A stretch of 64,000 nucleotides of DNA from Tubulanus polymorphus (GCF_964204645.1 NC_134032.1:11216275-11280274), one strand, 5' to 3'. Shown: positions 1-11,612, counted from the stretch's first letter. Numbers and translations: made by a program. The notes: a model not told the origin generated them from the sequence alone.

Positions 1-121
1 ATCATTAGTGCAACATTTTGATGTAATACACTATGGATCATTTTATAGCATAAAGCATTCTAGGTAAATACATTATGATATCTATCACTTTTTTAACAAA
101 CCGCCCTGCCTATATCCCGGG

Positions 122-3100
122 TCACCGGTAAGCTGAGGACCCTTTAAATTTCATTTTGACTTTTTTTATACCTTGCGTGAGTAATTTGATGACCTCGTCG
201 TGATCTGAATCGATGACCTTGACCCCGTTCACGGATATCAGTATATCTCCGACTTGCACCCCGGCCTTATCAGCAATGCCACCTACAATCAATAAACGGA
301 ACCGTTGCATAAATGAATAACAAGGTGAATGGAAATAGCGGCCTAGGTCCAGTTTCAAGTTTAAGCTAAAAACGCTTAGGTTTGAATTGTTCACCTCAAT
401 GAAAATATGAAGTAACCGATAGCAATTAGAGCAAATATTTGAGTTTAATTTTTCACGAAACAGCACCCTGGTTTCACCAACAATTGCTTAAATTTTGCTC
501 GATATAATATTTGTTCTTATCAAAAAGACAATAAAGTCCTTTTTAACGCCACTGATGGGACGACTGGAAAAGAAGATATTATTAAGAATTTACCACTACA
601 AAATGGTTATTTTATTGAATTTCAGTTAGGATTGAGCATATCTGTTCTGCCTCTGAAAAGTGTTGGGTGGCGTTATAACTTTGTATTATTAGAAAGTATC
701 ATAGAAATTTGAGTTAGAAACTTTTTTCTCCTGGCCCTGCCTCTAGAGAAGAGTTTACCTGTATCTACAGTTGACACGTAAGTTGGTTTGTTTCCTTTGA
801 CGTGAAATCCAAAACTGTCAGTTTTCTTTGATTTCTCTAACACGACTGGCCGTTCCGCTTCTACAACAATATCATTCATTCAGGCTTCATAACAGTAAGG
901 CTGAGGCAAGAAATATCTACTAAGCACTTTCTAAGGCAAAAGTGGAAATTTTCAAGACCGCAGTCCTTGTTCTAATCATCCTTGTCAGTAAAACCGGCCC
1001 AAAAAATTATTTGGGTAGTCGTAAGTAAGCACTTAGCAATTTTGCCGAAAAGTAAGCACTTTACAAGGGTTGTACGTGATTTTTTTCAATAGTAAGTACT
1101 GTATGCACTTATGATCAGTTATAGGGGGATTAATGGAGGATGCCATCTATCCCGGAAGAGCCTAGATCAAATCACTGATGATATCATTAGGCCCGTATGC
1201 TGTTGGGTGATATGATGTCATAAGCGGCTTTACGAAAACCGCGACGAAATCGAAATCCTCGCTTACCGCAGTATCTTTCCGAAGTTCGTTGATAATTTTG
1301 CGTGCTGTTTTTACGTTGCACGGAGCGCAACGACACGGCGTGGAATTTCTTGCGGAAGTCTTTCTCCGAAGCGGTCGACGAGAGCGAGTCAACGCGTCGG
1401 TGACCTCGCGACGACCGCAGTTGCTCGTCCGTCTGCTCGCCGTCGAGGTTACCGCTACTGTCCGTCACTTCATCCATGTACGAATCTAAAAAAAAAAAAT
1501 AGCACGTGGAATTTTTCGAATTTCGATTAAAACATCGAGATCTTTAACCCAACGTGACATTACCTACGTACCGTCGTATGGCTCTGAACCAGCGCTGCTT
1601 TCAGCGCCCTCTGATGGCACCGGTGATAAACGCAATTCGTCGTTCGATCCAATGTACAGCCATCGTGAATGACGATGACTTTCAGTGTACATTCCTATAA
1701 AACAGACGCAGAGAAGAATTATTAATGTTTCAAGATTCAGGGGCCAGTTCCTCAAAAGTTGGTTTGAGTTAACCAGTGGATAGTTTACATAGTGACTAGG
1801 GATCATTCATTTATAACGTACGCATAAAATTTGAATTTTTCAACCCCCCCCTCCCCCCTGTACGCAAAATCGGCCCTTTTTTCGTATACATTTAGCATTA
1901 CAGTACGCAATTGCACTGACCCCTCCCCCCTCCCCTAATGCGTACGTAATAAATGAATGACCCCTATTGAAAGTTCATTGTTACTAGGGTATTTATCCGC
2001 CGGTTAACTTTAACCAACTTTTGAGCAACTGGCCCCATGGGCGGATCCAGCCTACCTCTACTACGGCTTGAGCGGTGCTTACGATTGTAGAAGTGCCCTT
2101 CTATTTTCCAAGTTCTGGTAGAAGTAATTAAAATGGCCAATTTGAATTATCGAAAATGAGTAAACTTCTCATATTTTACGAATGATTTTTTTTTAAACAT
2201 GTCATATTTTGTGCCAGAGAAGGACATGATGCTGAGGATGGAGCTGAAATCCCGAATGGAGCAGGGGCAAATAGAAATTGACAAAATTCACGTAGAGGGC
2301 CAAGACTGGTTTTCCGAAATATCAAGGTCAAGGAGAGTCGTCAAAATTCCAGAAATGAATGGTTTCAGAGCACACGGGTTGGATAAGATTTCTGGAAAAA
2401 CTCACCTGCGTCTTCATCATCATCTTCATCATCTTCACTACTAGCACTGGCTGGTGGCTCCCCCTGGAGAGCAGAAATCAGAGCAGGATTCGATACTGAT
2501 TTTTCGAATACATCAGAATCGGCATCATCGCAAACTTCACTCCCATTTGTATTAGGCACATAAACCTCACTCGCCAGTGATGGCTCTACCGAGTCGTTCG
2601 CCAATGATGGTTTTTTCCTGAGATTAACGATTTCTTCGTCGCCTCGTTTTTCTCGAATGAGTTCGCCGTTGTTGATGCTTCCATTGTTGCCCGTAACGAC
2701 CTTTTCGGAGGAGAAAATGTCGTCGTCGGCGCCGCACTCGAAAACGGTATCGACATTGTTGCACTGGTTACCGCGATGATCGGTATATTTGTCCGTATAC
2801 GGAGGAAACGTAGGCGACCTTTGTTGCGGTCCGTCCGTCGTCATATCAACGTAAAACGTACTCGACGATTGCTTTTGCGATTTAACGCTTAATTTTTTCA
2901 TTTTTTTGAAAATGTCGAATTTCCTCTCGAGTCCGCGCGTGCAGTCCGTCGTCTGCTCGGCCGAACTGACGGAACTCGTCGATCGTTCCCTCGTTTGAGC
3001 GTCGTCGCGGCGACCGTCGTCGACTGCCGCCTCATCCTCCTCGCCGATAGAGCTTCGGTGTTGTAAATCGTCGACGTGATTCAGAAATCCGAAATTATCG

Positions 3101-3210
3101 TTGATGAAACCGGAATAGCGGAATTTACCGGAGCAATCGGAGCCGGGAGAAGTCGACTCCGCGTCCGCACGCTGCGGACTCGGAGGGTCAGCGTTCGCAG
3201 TCGTTGCCAT
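122..3210 (-). CDS. PDZ-domain protein, 5' part; gene continues past the left edge
   Basis: Five exons join in frame on the minus strand: 3210-2406 (start codon at 3210), 1694-1572, 1485-1267, 860-759 and 282 to about 122. Every junction is phase 1 with GT donors and AG acceptors. The first 268 residues are acidic, serine-rich and look disordered; an acidic run (EDDEDDDEDAG) closes exon 1. Exon 3 carries a basic stretch with SEKDFRKKFHAV. Exons 4 and 5 together make one PDZ domain: strand B is SFGFHVKG, followed by GGIADKAGVQVGDILISVNG and a helix ending DEVIKLL. The GFHV loop predicts binding of C-terminal peptides. PDZ domains scaffold signalling complexes at membranes and junctions. I could not assign the family; RhoGEF or RhoGAP-type signalling proteins are possible. 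The end of exon 5 is uncertain because the reading frame closes at 122, and a donor may lie just before it. Confidence 0.8.
1740..2036. mobile_element. MITE family A copy 1, split by a second MITE
   Basis: The ends are inverted repeats: GGGCCAGTTCCTCAAAAGTT at the left and the complement of GGGGCCAGTTGCTCAAAAGT at the right. Related copies lie at 55918-56049 and 56504-56625. It sits in an intron of the PDZ gene (intron 1, between 1694 and 2406). It has no coding capacity. Confidence 0.75.
1799..1964. mobile_element. TA-flanked MITE nested inside MITE family A
   Basis: The terminal inverted repeats are GGGATCATTCATTTATAACG on the left and GGGGTCATTCATTTATTACG read from the right. Both ends abut TA (1797-1798 and 1965-1966), the target duplication typical of Tc1/mariner elements. 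The interior holds C-rich tracts and no ORF. Comparison with an intact family A copy shows that the insertion point is within that element. Confidence 0.75.
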
Positions 3211-3399
3211 TATTCATTATTTTAGCAGCTGACGTTGATGACGATGGGTCCGATGACCGAACTAGAATACTGAAAAATCACAAAACAAGAGTAAGGAGAA
3301 ATAAATCAGTTCGTGAAATAATAGACATTATTATTTAGACCAACAAATTATTTTCTAGAGATACCTATAAGTAAAATTGTTGAGCAAATAATTAAGGCA

Positions 3400-3765
3400 G
3401 GTGATATTTTGCCAATGCGGCATTACTCCTGTTAAAGCTGTAGTCAATGGCTTGTTCTGATTAGCTAATTGACTCCACGCTTAGCTCCAGCTTAGAAAAT
3501 CCAAGGAAAGTGTGTTGAAGCGAATAGGAGCATAGAGCGGGATTCGAACCCAGACCAGCATATTGCTAGTGTAAGATCTTTCCACTAGACCACCGAGGTT
3601 CCAGCAATCCAGCTGTAAGTTTTCACTACACATAGCCTGAACCTTACCCTAACCCTATCCCTAACGTAACGGACCCTAAACTTCACCCTATCCCTAAACC
3701 TAACCCCCTGGACCCTTTTAAAATTTTAAACCTATCGAAACCCTAGCCCTAAACCCGATATAATG
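3400..3765 (-). mobile_element. tRNA-derived SINE-like repeat with degenerate CCCTAA-rich tail
   Basis: On the minus strand, 3602-3536 reads like a tRNA head: an A-box-like GGTGGTCTAGTGG and, about 45 bases on, a perfect B box GGTTCGAATCC. The segment 3405-3535 (GATATTTTGCCAATG and CTGATTAGCTA landmarks) recurs at about 21785-21910. Positions 3640-3760 hold degenerate CCCTAA-type repeats. These may be the repeat's own tail or an interstitial telomere-like tract. The element boundaries are approximate. Confidence 0.55.
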
Positions 3766-5900
3766 ATTTCATTGTTATATTTTATTAGTCTATCTTATTA
3801 TATATAGCCATTGGCAAAATAGCGTTTGCCTGAATAATGCAAAATATTCACGGTCTTTTTATTAGTTTTAAATGATAAAATTTTCTCCCTTGCCTTACTA
3901 CTAGAGAGGCGTGATATTTTATTAAACCTCTCTCTCAGTAGGCCTGAAAATCTTTCCTCGTTCTTAAACAATACTGTTTTGCTTTTGGTAGGCCTAATCA
4001 ATTGGCTACTGACCAGTCAGAGGCTCGAGGCAGGTTTCATTTTACTACTGTTCGATACTATTCACTATCTTGACATTTGTATACAAAGATCAATAAATAA
4101 TTTGAATTTGATATGGAAAGTAGAATGTCTAGGGAAACTGTGGTGGATGTTAACGAAAGGGAGCAATTGAGATTATAATTAACTTTATTGATCTTTTTCA
4201 TAAACATCTTCAGATTCTAATACAATGAAGTAGATGCACAACTGAACTAAGGTCAAAAAGTTGATACTTTGTTTCTCATTTCTACTGAGCTTAAGAGTTG
4301 ACCTTACCGACGGTATATATATCTAACAAAAATGGCCCGGCCGCTGCGGATAAACAAGGTGTCATTTTCATTTAGCCTGAAACGTCGATTTTTAATCCTC
4401 ATAACACTGCGAAGGATTACCGAAGGTCTCAGTCTATGCATGAAGCCGAATTAGTAACCGGCAAACATTGATTCCGAGGAAAATCATAGTTGAAACATTC
4501 TTAGATCCTCGCACCACTCCTGCTCAAAGCTTTCTGAAGAACAAATTCGACATCTGTTCTCATTAACACAACTATTGCACTTTTGGGATGCTTCGTAACA
4601 TTTAGTCAGGCGTGTAGGAGTAACAACTGATTTTTTTTTCAGTGCGAACGTGTGAGAAAAAATATTTTTTCCAGAGGAGATTCCAAACTCTTGAACCCTC
4701 CTGAATAACTATTGTGTAAGAATAACAAAAATAAGATGATTGATAAAATTCTGATGTCTTCCTCTATATAGGATCATACAGCGTCGGTATCGCCCGGGCT
4801 TCTTCGATGTTTGAAAAATCTGGCTTTCGTCATAAAGAAATTCAATTGATGTTAAGTTTTAAATTGATAAGTGCAAAAGTAACCGGTGAATCAATAAGAC
4901 CAAAAAGTGGAGTTTATCTGTGTATGTTGCGTGTGTGTAGCGGAATGAGGATGAGGGATTTCCGAAGTTGGATTAAGAGGGTCGAGCCTCTGATGCTGAA
5001 GTTAGGGTTTTAAACCCAAGATCTCCGAACGCGCTTTCTTATTTCAAAAATGTGAACGAAACGCATGCCAATGCAAATTAATGTTTTTTTCAGATTGCAT
5101 TGATTGTTAAATGATAGACGCAAACTCAGAGGATTTTCACACATGGCTACAATAAATTCTATCATAGCAGGGCCATTTATTTCGTATCGAGGAAAACTGG
5201 AAATCCATTGGTTACCTAAACGTGTGGTAGTAAAACTAAAGCAAGATTTCAAGATTCAAATTTTTATTGTTCACAAATTTTACAATTCGCATTGAATAAA
5301 AATATACATTGATAATACATAAATACATAACGGTATTACAGCGTGGGGAGTTCACATCTCTATCTAAGGCCTAGACGTGTTTACAATTTATTTTGAGCAT
5401 ATTGGAATAAAGTCAGAAAGATTTATCAGAATTTATCAGGGAGTTCATGTTTTCAAAATTTGGAGTTGACCAAAATCTTCTAGGGCTTAGTTTTTCGCGT
5501 TGTACCTGGAAAAAAAACATTCTGATATAGAGTGTGACGCTCGTCCCCCCAAAAAGGGTTACGGACTAGACATCACTTGATTATTCGGGTCCGTTATCCA
5601 ACTGGGTGGTTCTTACAGAAATTCTCGGGTCAACTCAGAATTTAAAAAGCAAGTCTCTTGGATCGATGTGTTCTTGGTGTTCCGTGCTTTTATGGAGAAT
5701 GGGGATGTATTTGACGAATCTCGATGACCGGAGACAGTCGAACGAGTTTGAATGAAAATGAAATAATCATACGTAGGCTGGTCCCAGTCCGACGACACGC
5801 GTACTGCCTTTAACCTAGTATGAATAGAATATGAATCATTGACTTATAGAGAAAGGTATTCGTCACTCTTGCTGGGGCTGTTCTAGATTTGGAGAATTCA
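3766..5900. other. Intergenic, no convincing gene
   Basis: Only short unrelated ORFs are present. Positions 4240-4330 are an inverted copy of a dispersed repeat also present at about 19150-19330 and 46850-47040 (shared GGGTCAACTTTTAAG). No other structure was recognised. Confidence 0.5.
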
Positions 5901-5919
5901 TTTTGCAAAATGTAACTAA

Positions 5920-6550
5920 TGGGTAATTACTGGGTTCAAACCCGGGACACCCCTGTACATCCTCTATTCAGCATCGGGACCACTCTGAATCAGTATCAGT
6001 AATTACTGTGTTCGAACCCAGGACACCCCTGCTGTGTAAATCCTCAGTCCAGCATCAGGACCACTCTGAATCAGTGCCAGTAATTACTGGGTTCGAACCC
6101 AGGACACCCCTGATGTGTATATCATCAGTCCAGCATCAGGACCACTCTAAATCAGTATCAGTAGTTACTGTTCGAACCCAGGACACCCCTGATGTGTATA
6201 TCATCAGTCCAGCATCAGGACCACTCTAAATCAGTATCAGTAGTTACTGTTCGAACCCAGGACACCCCTGCTGTGTACATCCTCAGTTCAGCATCAGGAC
6301 TTCGAACCCGGGACACCCCTGTACATCTTGTATTCAGCATCAGGACCACTATGAATCAGTATCAGTTCGAACCCGAGACACCCCTGTGTACATGCTTTAT
6401 TCAGCATCAGTACCAATCTGAATCAGTATCAGTAATTACTGGATTCGAACCCGGGACACCCCTGTATATCTTGTATTCAGCGTCAGGACCACTCTGAATC
6501 AGTGTCAGTAATTACAGGGTTCGAACCTGGGACACCCATCAGCTCTATTC
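5920..6550. repeat. B-box minisatellite array I, period about 80 bp
   Basis: About nine tandem units are built around GGGTTCGAACCC followed by GGGACACCCCTG. The core recurs near 5931, 6009, 6090, 6171, 6250, 6299, 6365, 6442 and 6520. The unit continues with text like TACATCCTCTATTCAGCATC and AGGACCACTCTGAATCAG. The core matches the tRNA internal promoter B box (GGTTCGAANCC), and GGGTTCGAACCC is itself a palindrome. No A box or tRNA fold accompanies it. Related arrays occur at 19870-20310, 20780-20930, 61945-62345 and 62755-62850. ORFs across the array are artefacts of the repeat. Confidence 0.9.
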
Positions 6551-6559
6551 AACATCAGG

Positions 6560-7380
6560 ACTTCTTAGAATAAGGTCAATATTATTACTGAATACGACCT
6601 AGATAGTAATCACTCTGCTAATCTAATCGGCCACAAAAACGCCTTTAAAGAAAAAGCCAGGCGGCGCTTAATTCGGAGAGGGCCGAGCTGTTGAGAATCG
6701 AGTAATTTATTTTATATGGCCTTGTACGATATTGTTCAGCTGACTTCTGGCGCGTATTTAACCCGACAGTAGAACCTTCTATAGGCTCTCTCGAAATCCA
6801 GTAATCTCTGTAAATCCATTCAACAATAGAGACACAATTGCGGCTATTCAGAGTTGTTGATATCATTTATACGCGCTATTGAATACGTCACCGGCTGATC
6901 ACGGTGTACACAAGCATTCACCTCAGCTCTCTCACACTGTGTGCATGCTACCGTGGATTCTCCTCCTGGCGATCTTCGCTGCGCTCCCGCTCCTGCTCCT
7001 GTTCCTGCTTCCTGAGAAACGACGTCTTTATGTTTTATGTGTTATTGTTCGTCTCTGTGCTGTCCTGTACTGTTCCGTGTTTATTAATCCTATTTTCCAG
7101 GGTCTCCCCCGTTCTCTTTGTCAGGGCCGATTTCTCCGTCGAATTTCAGCGTTTGCTGGAACAAAAATGTCCGAAAACGTGTGCTCTTTTTCGCTGGTCA
7201 TGTGTCGAGAACGTCAGGTAAAAGTCAGCCAGGAAATGATGTTCCTACGTGCCGTAGAGATAGCAAATCAGGACGACAATGCCTCACGTCATTATCTGCC
7301 TACAGGGTGTGCTGAGTGACGTCAGTGACTGTGATATCTATCGGATTGCTAGGGGTATAAAATTGAGTGGTGTCATACTG
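6560..7380. other. Intergenic, overlapping ORFs of doubtful coding value
   Basis: Overlapping plus-strand ORFs of 65-146 codons lie at 6879-7319 in all three frames. This suggests a locally stop-poor sequence rather than a gene. No domain or splice-supported extension was seen. Confidence 0.4.
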
Positions 7381-7384
7381 GTTA

Positions 7385-7660
7385 CCTTTCCGGCAGGACT
7401 CTAGTTGTTCTCAATCCTCGGATCATCCTTCCTGCAACTAGTTAACTCTAGTTTTGGCTGTGGTCACCTTTGGTTTTCCGGCAGAACTTCTCCGAAGATG
7501 TAACCCTCCGTAGATGTTGTTCTCAATCCTCGGATCACCCATCCGGCAACTAGTTAACTCTAGTTCTGGCCATTGGTTGACCATGGTTTTCCGGCAGGAC
7601 TTCTAGTTGTTCTCGTTCGGCAACTAGTTAACTCTAGTTCAATCAGTTAGCACTACTCTC
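7385..7660. repeat. Short tandem/dispersed repeat with CTAGTTGTTCTCAATCCTCG motif
   Basis: The motifs ACTCTAGTTGTTCTC, CGGCAACTAGTTAACTCTAG and GGTTTTCCGGCAG recur three times over about 270 bases. The units are imperfect, around 70-120 bp. No coding sequence was recognised. Confidence 0.65.
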
Positions 7661-8344
7661 TTTTGTCTTTAGCAATCTGGCAGATGTGTACTATGTCTGT
7701 ACTTCGATTTCGAAAGAAAATTATGTAAAATCGATCGCCACTCACACAACTATATCTGTACTTCTATTCCCGCCTGTTTTGCTCCGGCAGGTGTGGTACG
7801 ATTGTAAGGGACACCAACTCAAAAAGTCAAATGAAAGCTTGAGGTCGACAAATCATCGAAAATCTGCCAATTCGAGAACAGTGCACAAGGGCCGATTTGA
7901 ATCAAACTTAACAACCAAACAACCAGCTTAGGAGATCCTCGCCGATAATGAACACAGCAATCATAAAAGGTAACTTGATATACTTTGATATACTTTGAAT
8001 TATTACGATTAATTCTGGATAAAATATTTGTATTTACAGGATATTTTTGTTTTCTCATTTCAGCTAAATCCAATCTATATGAAACTGCCGCGCTTGAGAT
8101 CAACAACTCGTTTAAAGTCTGCCGATTGGAGAACAGCCCACAGAAAAGGCCAATTCTGATCAAACTCAACAACCGACCAACTTAGGAGATCCTCACCGAT
8201 AATGAACCCAGTAATCCTAAAAGTTAACTTGATATACATGAAATTATCTTATATAATAATTGTCGGACCCACTGCTCCATCGTTACGGGATGAATCGCCC
8301 TGAAAATTTGCCTTGTGGTAGATCTCGTCGTCTTTTATGGCTTG

Positions 8345-8660
8345 GTTTCCATGGAGCGTTGTGACCGAGTAGTTAGTGTTCGGCTCTGAAAAGCCAGGGC
8401 GGGGGTTCGAACCCTGTACATTGCCATAGTGTCCTCGGGCAAGACACTTATCCTCATTGCCTCTCTCAACCCAGGAGTAAATGGGTACCTGGCCTCATAG
8501 ATGACCCCTGGGCGCTCGTTAGGCACTCGGTGTTACTTCTCCCCAGGAAGAGATGACTGATGAGTATTAAAATGGCTGGGGTAATAATACTGAAATGTAA
8601 AGCGCTCTGAGCAGCCTTGCTGGATTTAGCGCTATATAAGACACATATTGTTTATTATTA
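8345..8660 (+). mobile_element. tRNA(Ser)-like SINE with LINE-type tail
   Basis: The head resembles a tRNA-Ser gene: TGACCGAGTAGTTAGTG (A box) and GGGGGTTCGAACCCTG (B box). A body follows with TCCTCGGGCAAGACACTTAT, as in many invertebrate and fish SINEs. The 3' part ends AAAGCGCTCTGAGC and AGCGCTATATAAG, then a TTATTATTAT tail. It inserted between the second and third exon-like units of the 7.8-10.3 kb repeat cluster. Confidence 0.85.
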
Positions 8661-9001
8661 TCTAAGTGTATTTTGGAATTCATGTGGTGGGCCATTTACC
8701 AAATTTTTGTAGTCTCTTCTACTGTTCACAGAGGGTGCATAGGTCTGCTGGCATAGCCACTGACTTGTCGCAGCCACTGTTGTCACAGTTGATACAGTAC
8801 GAGTTACTGCTGAGCCGGGTCACCAGCTGGGTCATGAAGCAGTTTTTCAAATGTAACAGATGATAGTAGATAAAAAAGCAATTAACCCACTTACGATAAC
8901 CTACGAAGCACTGCTGTCGGTTCAAAGCAATACACTCACTTCTTGAAGTCAGCAGACTGTATTGGGCGGGTTCAAATCTTCAGTACTACGTAAAATTCAT
9001 C

Positions 9002-9295
9002 CAGGGCTGTCGGAACTGGGGCGGCAGGGGCGGCCAAAGCCGCCCCACTTTTTTGCATAACAAAGATTGAAAATTTGTTAATGCTTTTTTGCAAAAGCAC
9101 GCTGTACCGCGTAGCAGCTCATCGTTCTCTGTACTAGGTGGTTGGCTCACGACTTCTCATGCTTCTGTGAATGAGACCATGAAATGGCTCCAAAACGCAT
9201 CTGCGATTGAATTTTCAAAATTTTTCAGGGGAGGGCCCAAGACCCCCCTTCAGAAATAAGCCTCGCTACTGAAAAACTCCTTCCGACGGCTCTAT
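9002..9295. mobile_element. Non-autonomous TIR element, hAT-like
   Basis: The ends are imperfect inverted repeats: CAGGGCTGTCGGAA at the left, and TTCCGACGGCTCTA at the right. CAGGG ends are common in hAT elements, but no clear 8-bp target duplication was seen. The interior has GGGCGGCCAAAGCCGCCCC and no ORF. Confidence 0.5.
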
Positions 9296-10304
9296 ACATT
9301 ATGAAATGATCATATCGGTACTTTACATGTTTGTTCCTATCTATAGGTCTGTTAACTTGGGCTTAGGTCAAGTCGGTCCAGAGATCCCATATTGTCTCTA
9401 TTGGCACAGGTGATCCCACCACATAATAGGCCACTTTGAAATGCTCCTACTCAATTCACGTGCAATGAATTAATAAGTCGGAAGTTCTACGCTTAAAAAT
9501 CACACGTACTTTCCACTAGTTGCGATTAATTCTGAATGAAATATTTGTATTTACAGGATATCTTTGTTTACTCGTTTCAGCTCTGATTAGAGAACAGCAC
9601 ACAGAAGAGGCATTTAATTATCAAAATCTATGCACCGGTCCACATTGCTGATCTGATATATATCCGGCTTAAATCTTAATCTTAAACAGTAATGAACTAA
9701 TGCTACTACAACGAATAATTGGGCAGTTGGGGTTCTAATGTCCGAATACACCGAGCATCTAAGCCTTAACCCAGCCATCGTTAAAGGTAAGTTTTTTTAC
9801 GTGGAAATTATGATCAATGCTATATAAAGAATTGTGTGGAAACAGGATATTTTCTTTTACTCATTTCAGTTAAATCACATCTATAAGAAAAAGCCCATCC
9901 TAAGATTAACTAGTCAAAAATCTACTGATTAAAACAGCCAACCGAAAATTCCAACTTGAATTGAACTCATCAACTACCACAGAAGAGTCTTGAACCTACT
10001 TCGACAATCCTAGCCGATACTAAACTCAGCGAACTTTATAGGTTTGTTGATTTACATGGAATTTATTATCATTAATGTTATATGAAATATTGTATAATTA
10101 GATGATATCTTACTTACAGCTAAATCACATCTGTAAGAAAAAGCTCAGCCTGAAATAAACTAGTCATTTAAAAACCTACTCATTAAAACAGCCAACAGAA
10201 AATTACACCTTGAATTGAACTCACCAACTACCACAGAAGAGTCTTGAACCAACTCAGACAATCCTAGCCGTTAACTAAACTCAGCAATCTTAAAAGGTAA
10301 GTTG

Positions 10305-11000
10305 ATTTCGTTATTCCGAAGAAAGATGGAGCATTTAGATTGATCCTTGATTTACTTTATTTGAATAGAAGTGTGAAATATTATCACTTCAAAATGAATT
10401 CCCTTGCTACAGTTCTGAATCTCGTGACCCCAGGTTGTTATATGTCTTTGTTAGGTCTTAGGGATGTTTATTATTTCATCCCAACTCATGAAAATGATAA
10501 AAAATATCTTAGATTTATATGGAAAGGTCAACTTTTTCAATATATCTGTTTAGAATTTGTGGAATTTCCTCTGCTCCTAGACTTTTTACGAAGTTATGGA
10601 AACCTGTATTTGAACCTTTACATTCAAGAGGGTTCTTCTCATTTGATTATATCGATGATATATATTAACAAGGAGATTCTATAATGGAAAATAGTATTAA
10701 TACAACTGAAACTGAAATTCGGCTATCTAAAGCAGGGTATTTAATTCATGAAGTTAGATCAGAGAAGGAGGCAGATACTCAAAGAAAATGGTTAGGATTT
10801 TGGTTGAATTCAAAACCTTGGATAGTTTTCATAAGAAATGATAAAACTGACAAGATCAAGAAAAAAATGTCAACTGTTGTTAAATTCTTCTTATCCTTCA
10901 ATTCATAAGTTGCCAGGGTCATTGGAATTTTAGTCTCTGTGTTCCCTGCTGTTCCATTTGGGCGACTGCAGTATCGCAAATTACATAGTTAACCCCGAAG
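10305..11000 (+). pseudogene. Decayed DIRS/tyrosine-recombinase-type reverse transcriptase fragment
   Basis: The plus-strand translation from about 10308 reads VIPKKDGAFRLILDL, then HFKMNSLATVLNLVTPGCYM, the fingers and palm entry of DIRS-like retroelement reverse transcriptases. The expected catalytic aspartate region has decayed to LRDVYYFIPTHE. A frame break near 10560-10690 is followed by KWLGFWLNSKPW and DKTDKIKKKMSTV, which continues the same family downstream of the palm. No recombinase, RNase H or terminal repeats are present. It is a dead 5'- and 3'-truncated fragment. Confidence 0.75.
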
Positions 11001-11612
11001 GAGCCAGTACCATAGTTGCGAGTTAGAGTCTATTCTACCAAGACTTTATGCGAAAAATTCACTTATTGATGCGAAATTGTTCATTTTCACTGTTCCCTTC
11101 CATCATAATGAAGTCTGAGAAAATAAAATCATAAAAAACATATTTTCATTTGCCCTCTCATTTCCTCACGAAAACAATCCGGGCAACTTATAATTCAGTA
11201 AATGACGTGTTGGTAGGATTTAGATCGGAGGTCAGTAAAAAACGACGTAAAGCAAAAACAAACGAACAAACAAATCATTCGAAACTGAAACAAGGTCTAC
11301 AGCCGTTCTGCCCCTCCACAAGGCAATATCTACAATGCAGCATCCATGTGTTTCTACCTCAAATCTCTACCTGGGGAAATATCAGTATGAAATCATTGCA
11401 ATGAAATATACGAGTTCGTATATTTCTATCGTATATATATTTCTGACGTAGCTAATTATGTAAAATGAAAATGAAACCCGGCGAATAAAAAACTTACGAG
11501 GGATTACAATTCGAACCAGTATCATCTACGGAAATAATTACAGCAGCAACGGAAAACGTGGATAACCCAAATTGGATGAACTGTAGTCTTATGTTGGTAT
11601 TCGGCGAAAGAA
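11001..11612. other. Upstream region of the giant receptor gene
   Basis: No ORF with recognisable content lies here. The sequence is AT-rich and includes TATATATAT near 11432. It would hold the promoter and 5' UTR of the receptor gene, but no element can be placed confidently. Confidence 0.35.

Larger units (their letters stand above)
7791..10296 (+). ncRNA. Five tandem exon-like non-coding units with conserved splice signals
   Basis: Five related blocks of about 155-210 bp lie at 7791-7969, 8064-8222, 9581-9786, 9870-10041 and 10120-10296. Most start after a pyrimidine-rich acceptor (CTCATTTCAG and similar). All end at or near AAAG followed by GTAACTTGAT or GTAAGTTGAT; the second block's donor is damaged. 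Introns between neighbouring blocks are 78-94 bp. The shared body includes CTAAATCACATCTGTAAGAA and CTCAACAACCGACCAACTTA. All reading frames carry stops in the later units, so a protein is unlikely. The blocks look like duplicated exons of a long non-coding RNA or a decayed gene family. No snoRNA boxes were found in the introns. Transcription is inferred only. Confidence 0.45.

Noticed and set aside
3536-3602. Possible functional tRNA gene on the minus strand
   Set aside because: A- and B-box-like text is present, but the acceptor and anticodon stems do not pair properly; a SINE head fits better.
6008-6497. ORFs with repeated FEPRTPLxC or SSVQHQDHSKS text
   Set aside because: They are translations of the B-box minisatellite, whose unit length changes frame; not protein.
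5931-6540. Possible tRNA gene cluster
   Set aside because: Each unit has a B box but no A box, anticodon arm or acceptor stem at tRNA spacing.
6879-7319. 146-codon plus-strand ORF with hydrophobic stretch
   Set aside because: All three plus-strand frames are open together here, so openness is a composition effect; no homology was recognised.
9787-9869. Intronic C/D snoRNA between exon-like repeats
   Set aside because: No clear RTGATGA and CTGA box pair was found in the 78-94 base introns.
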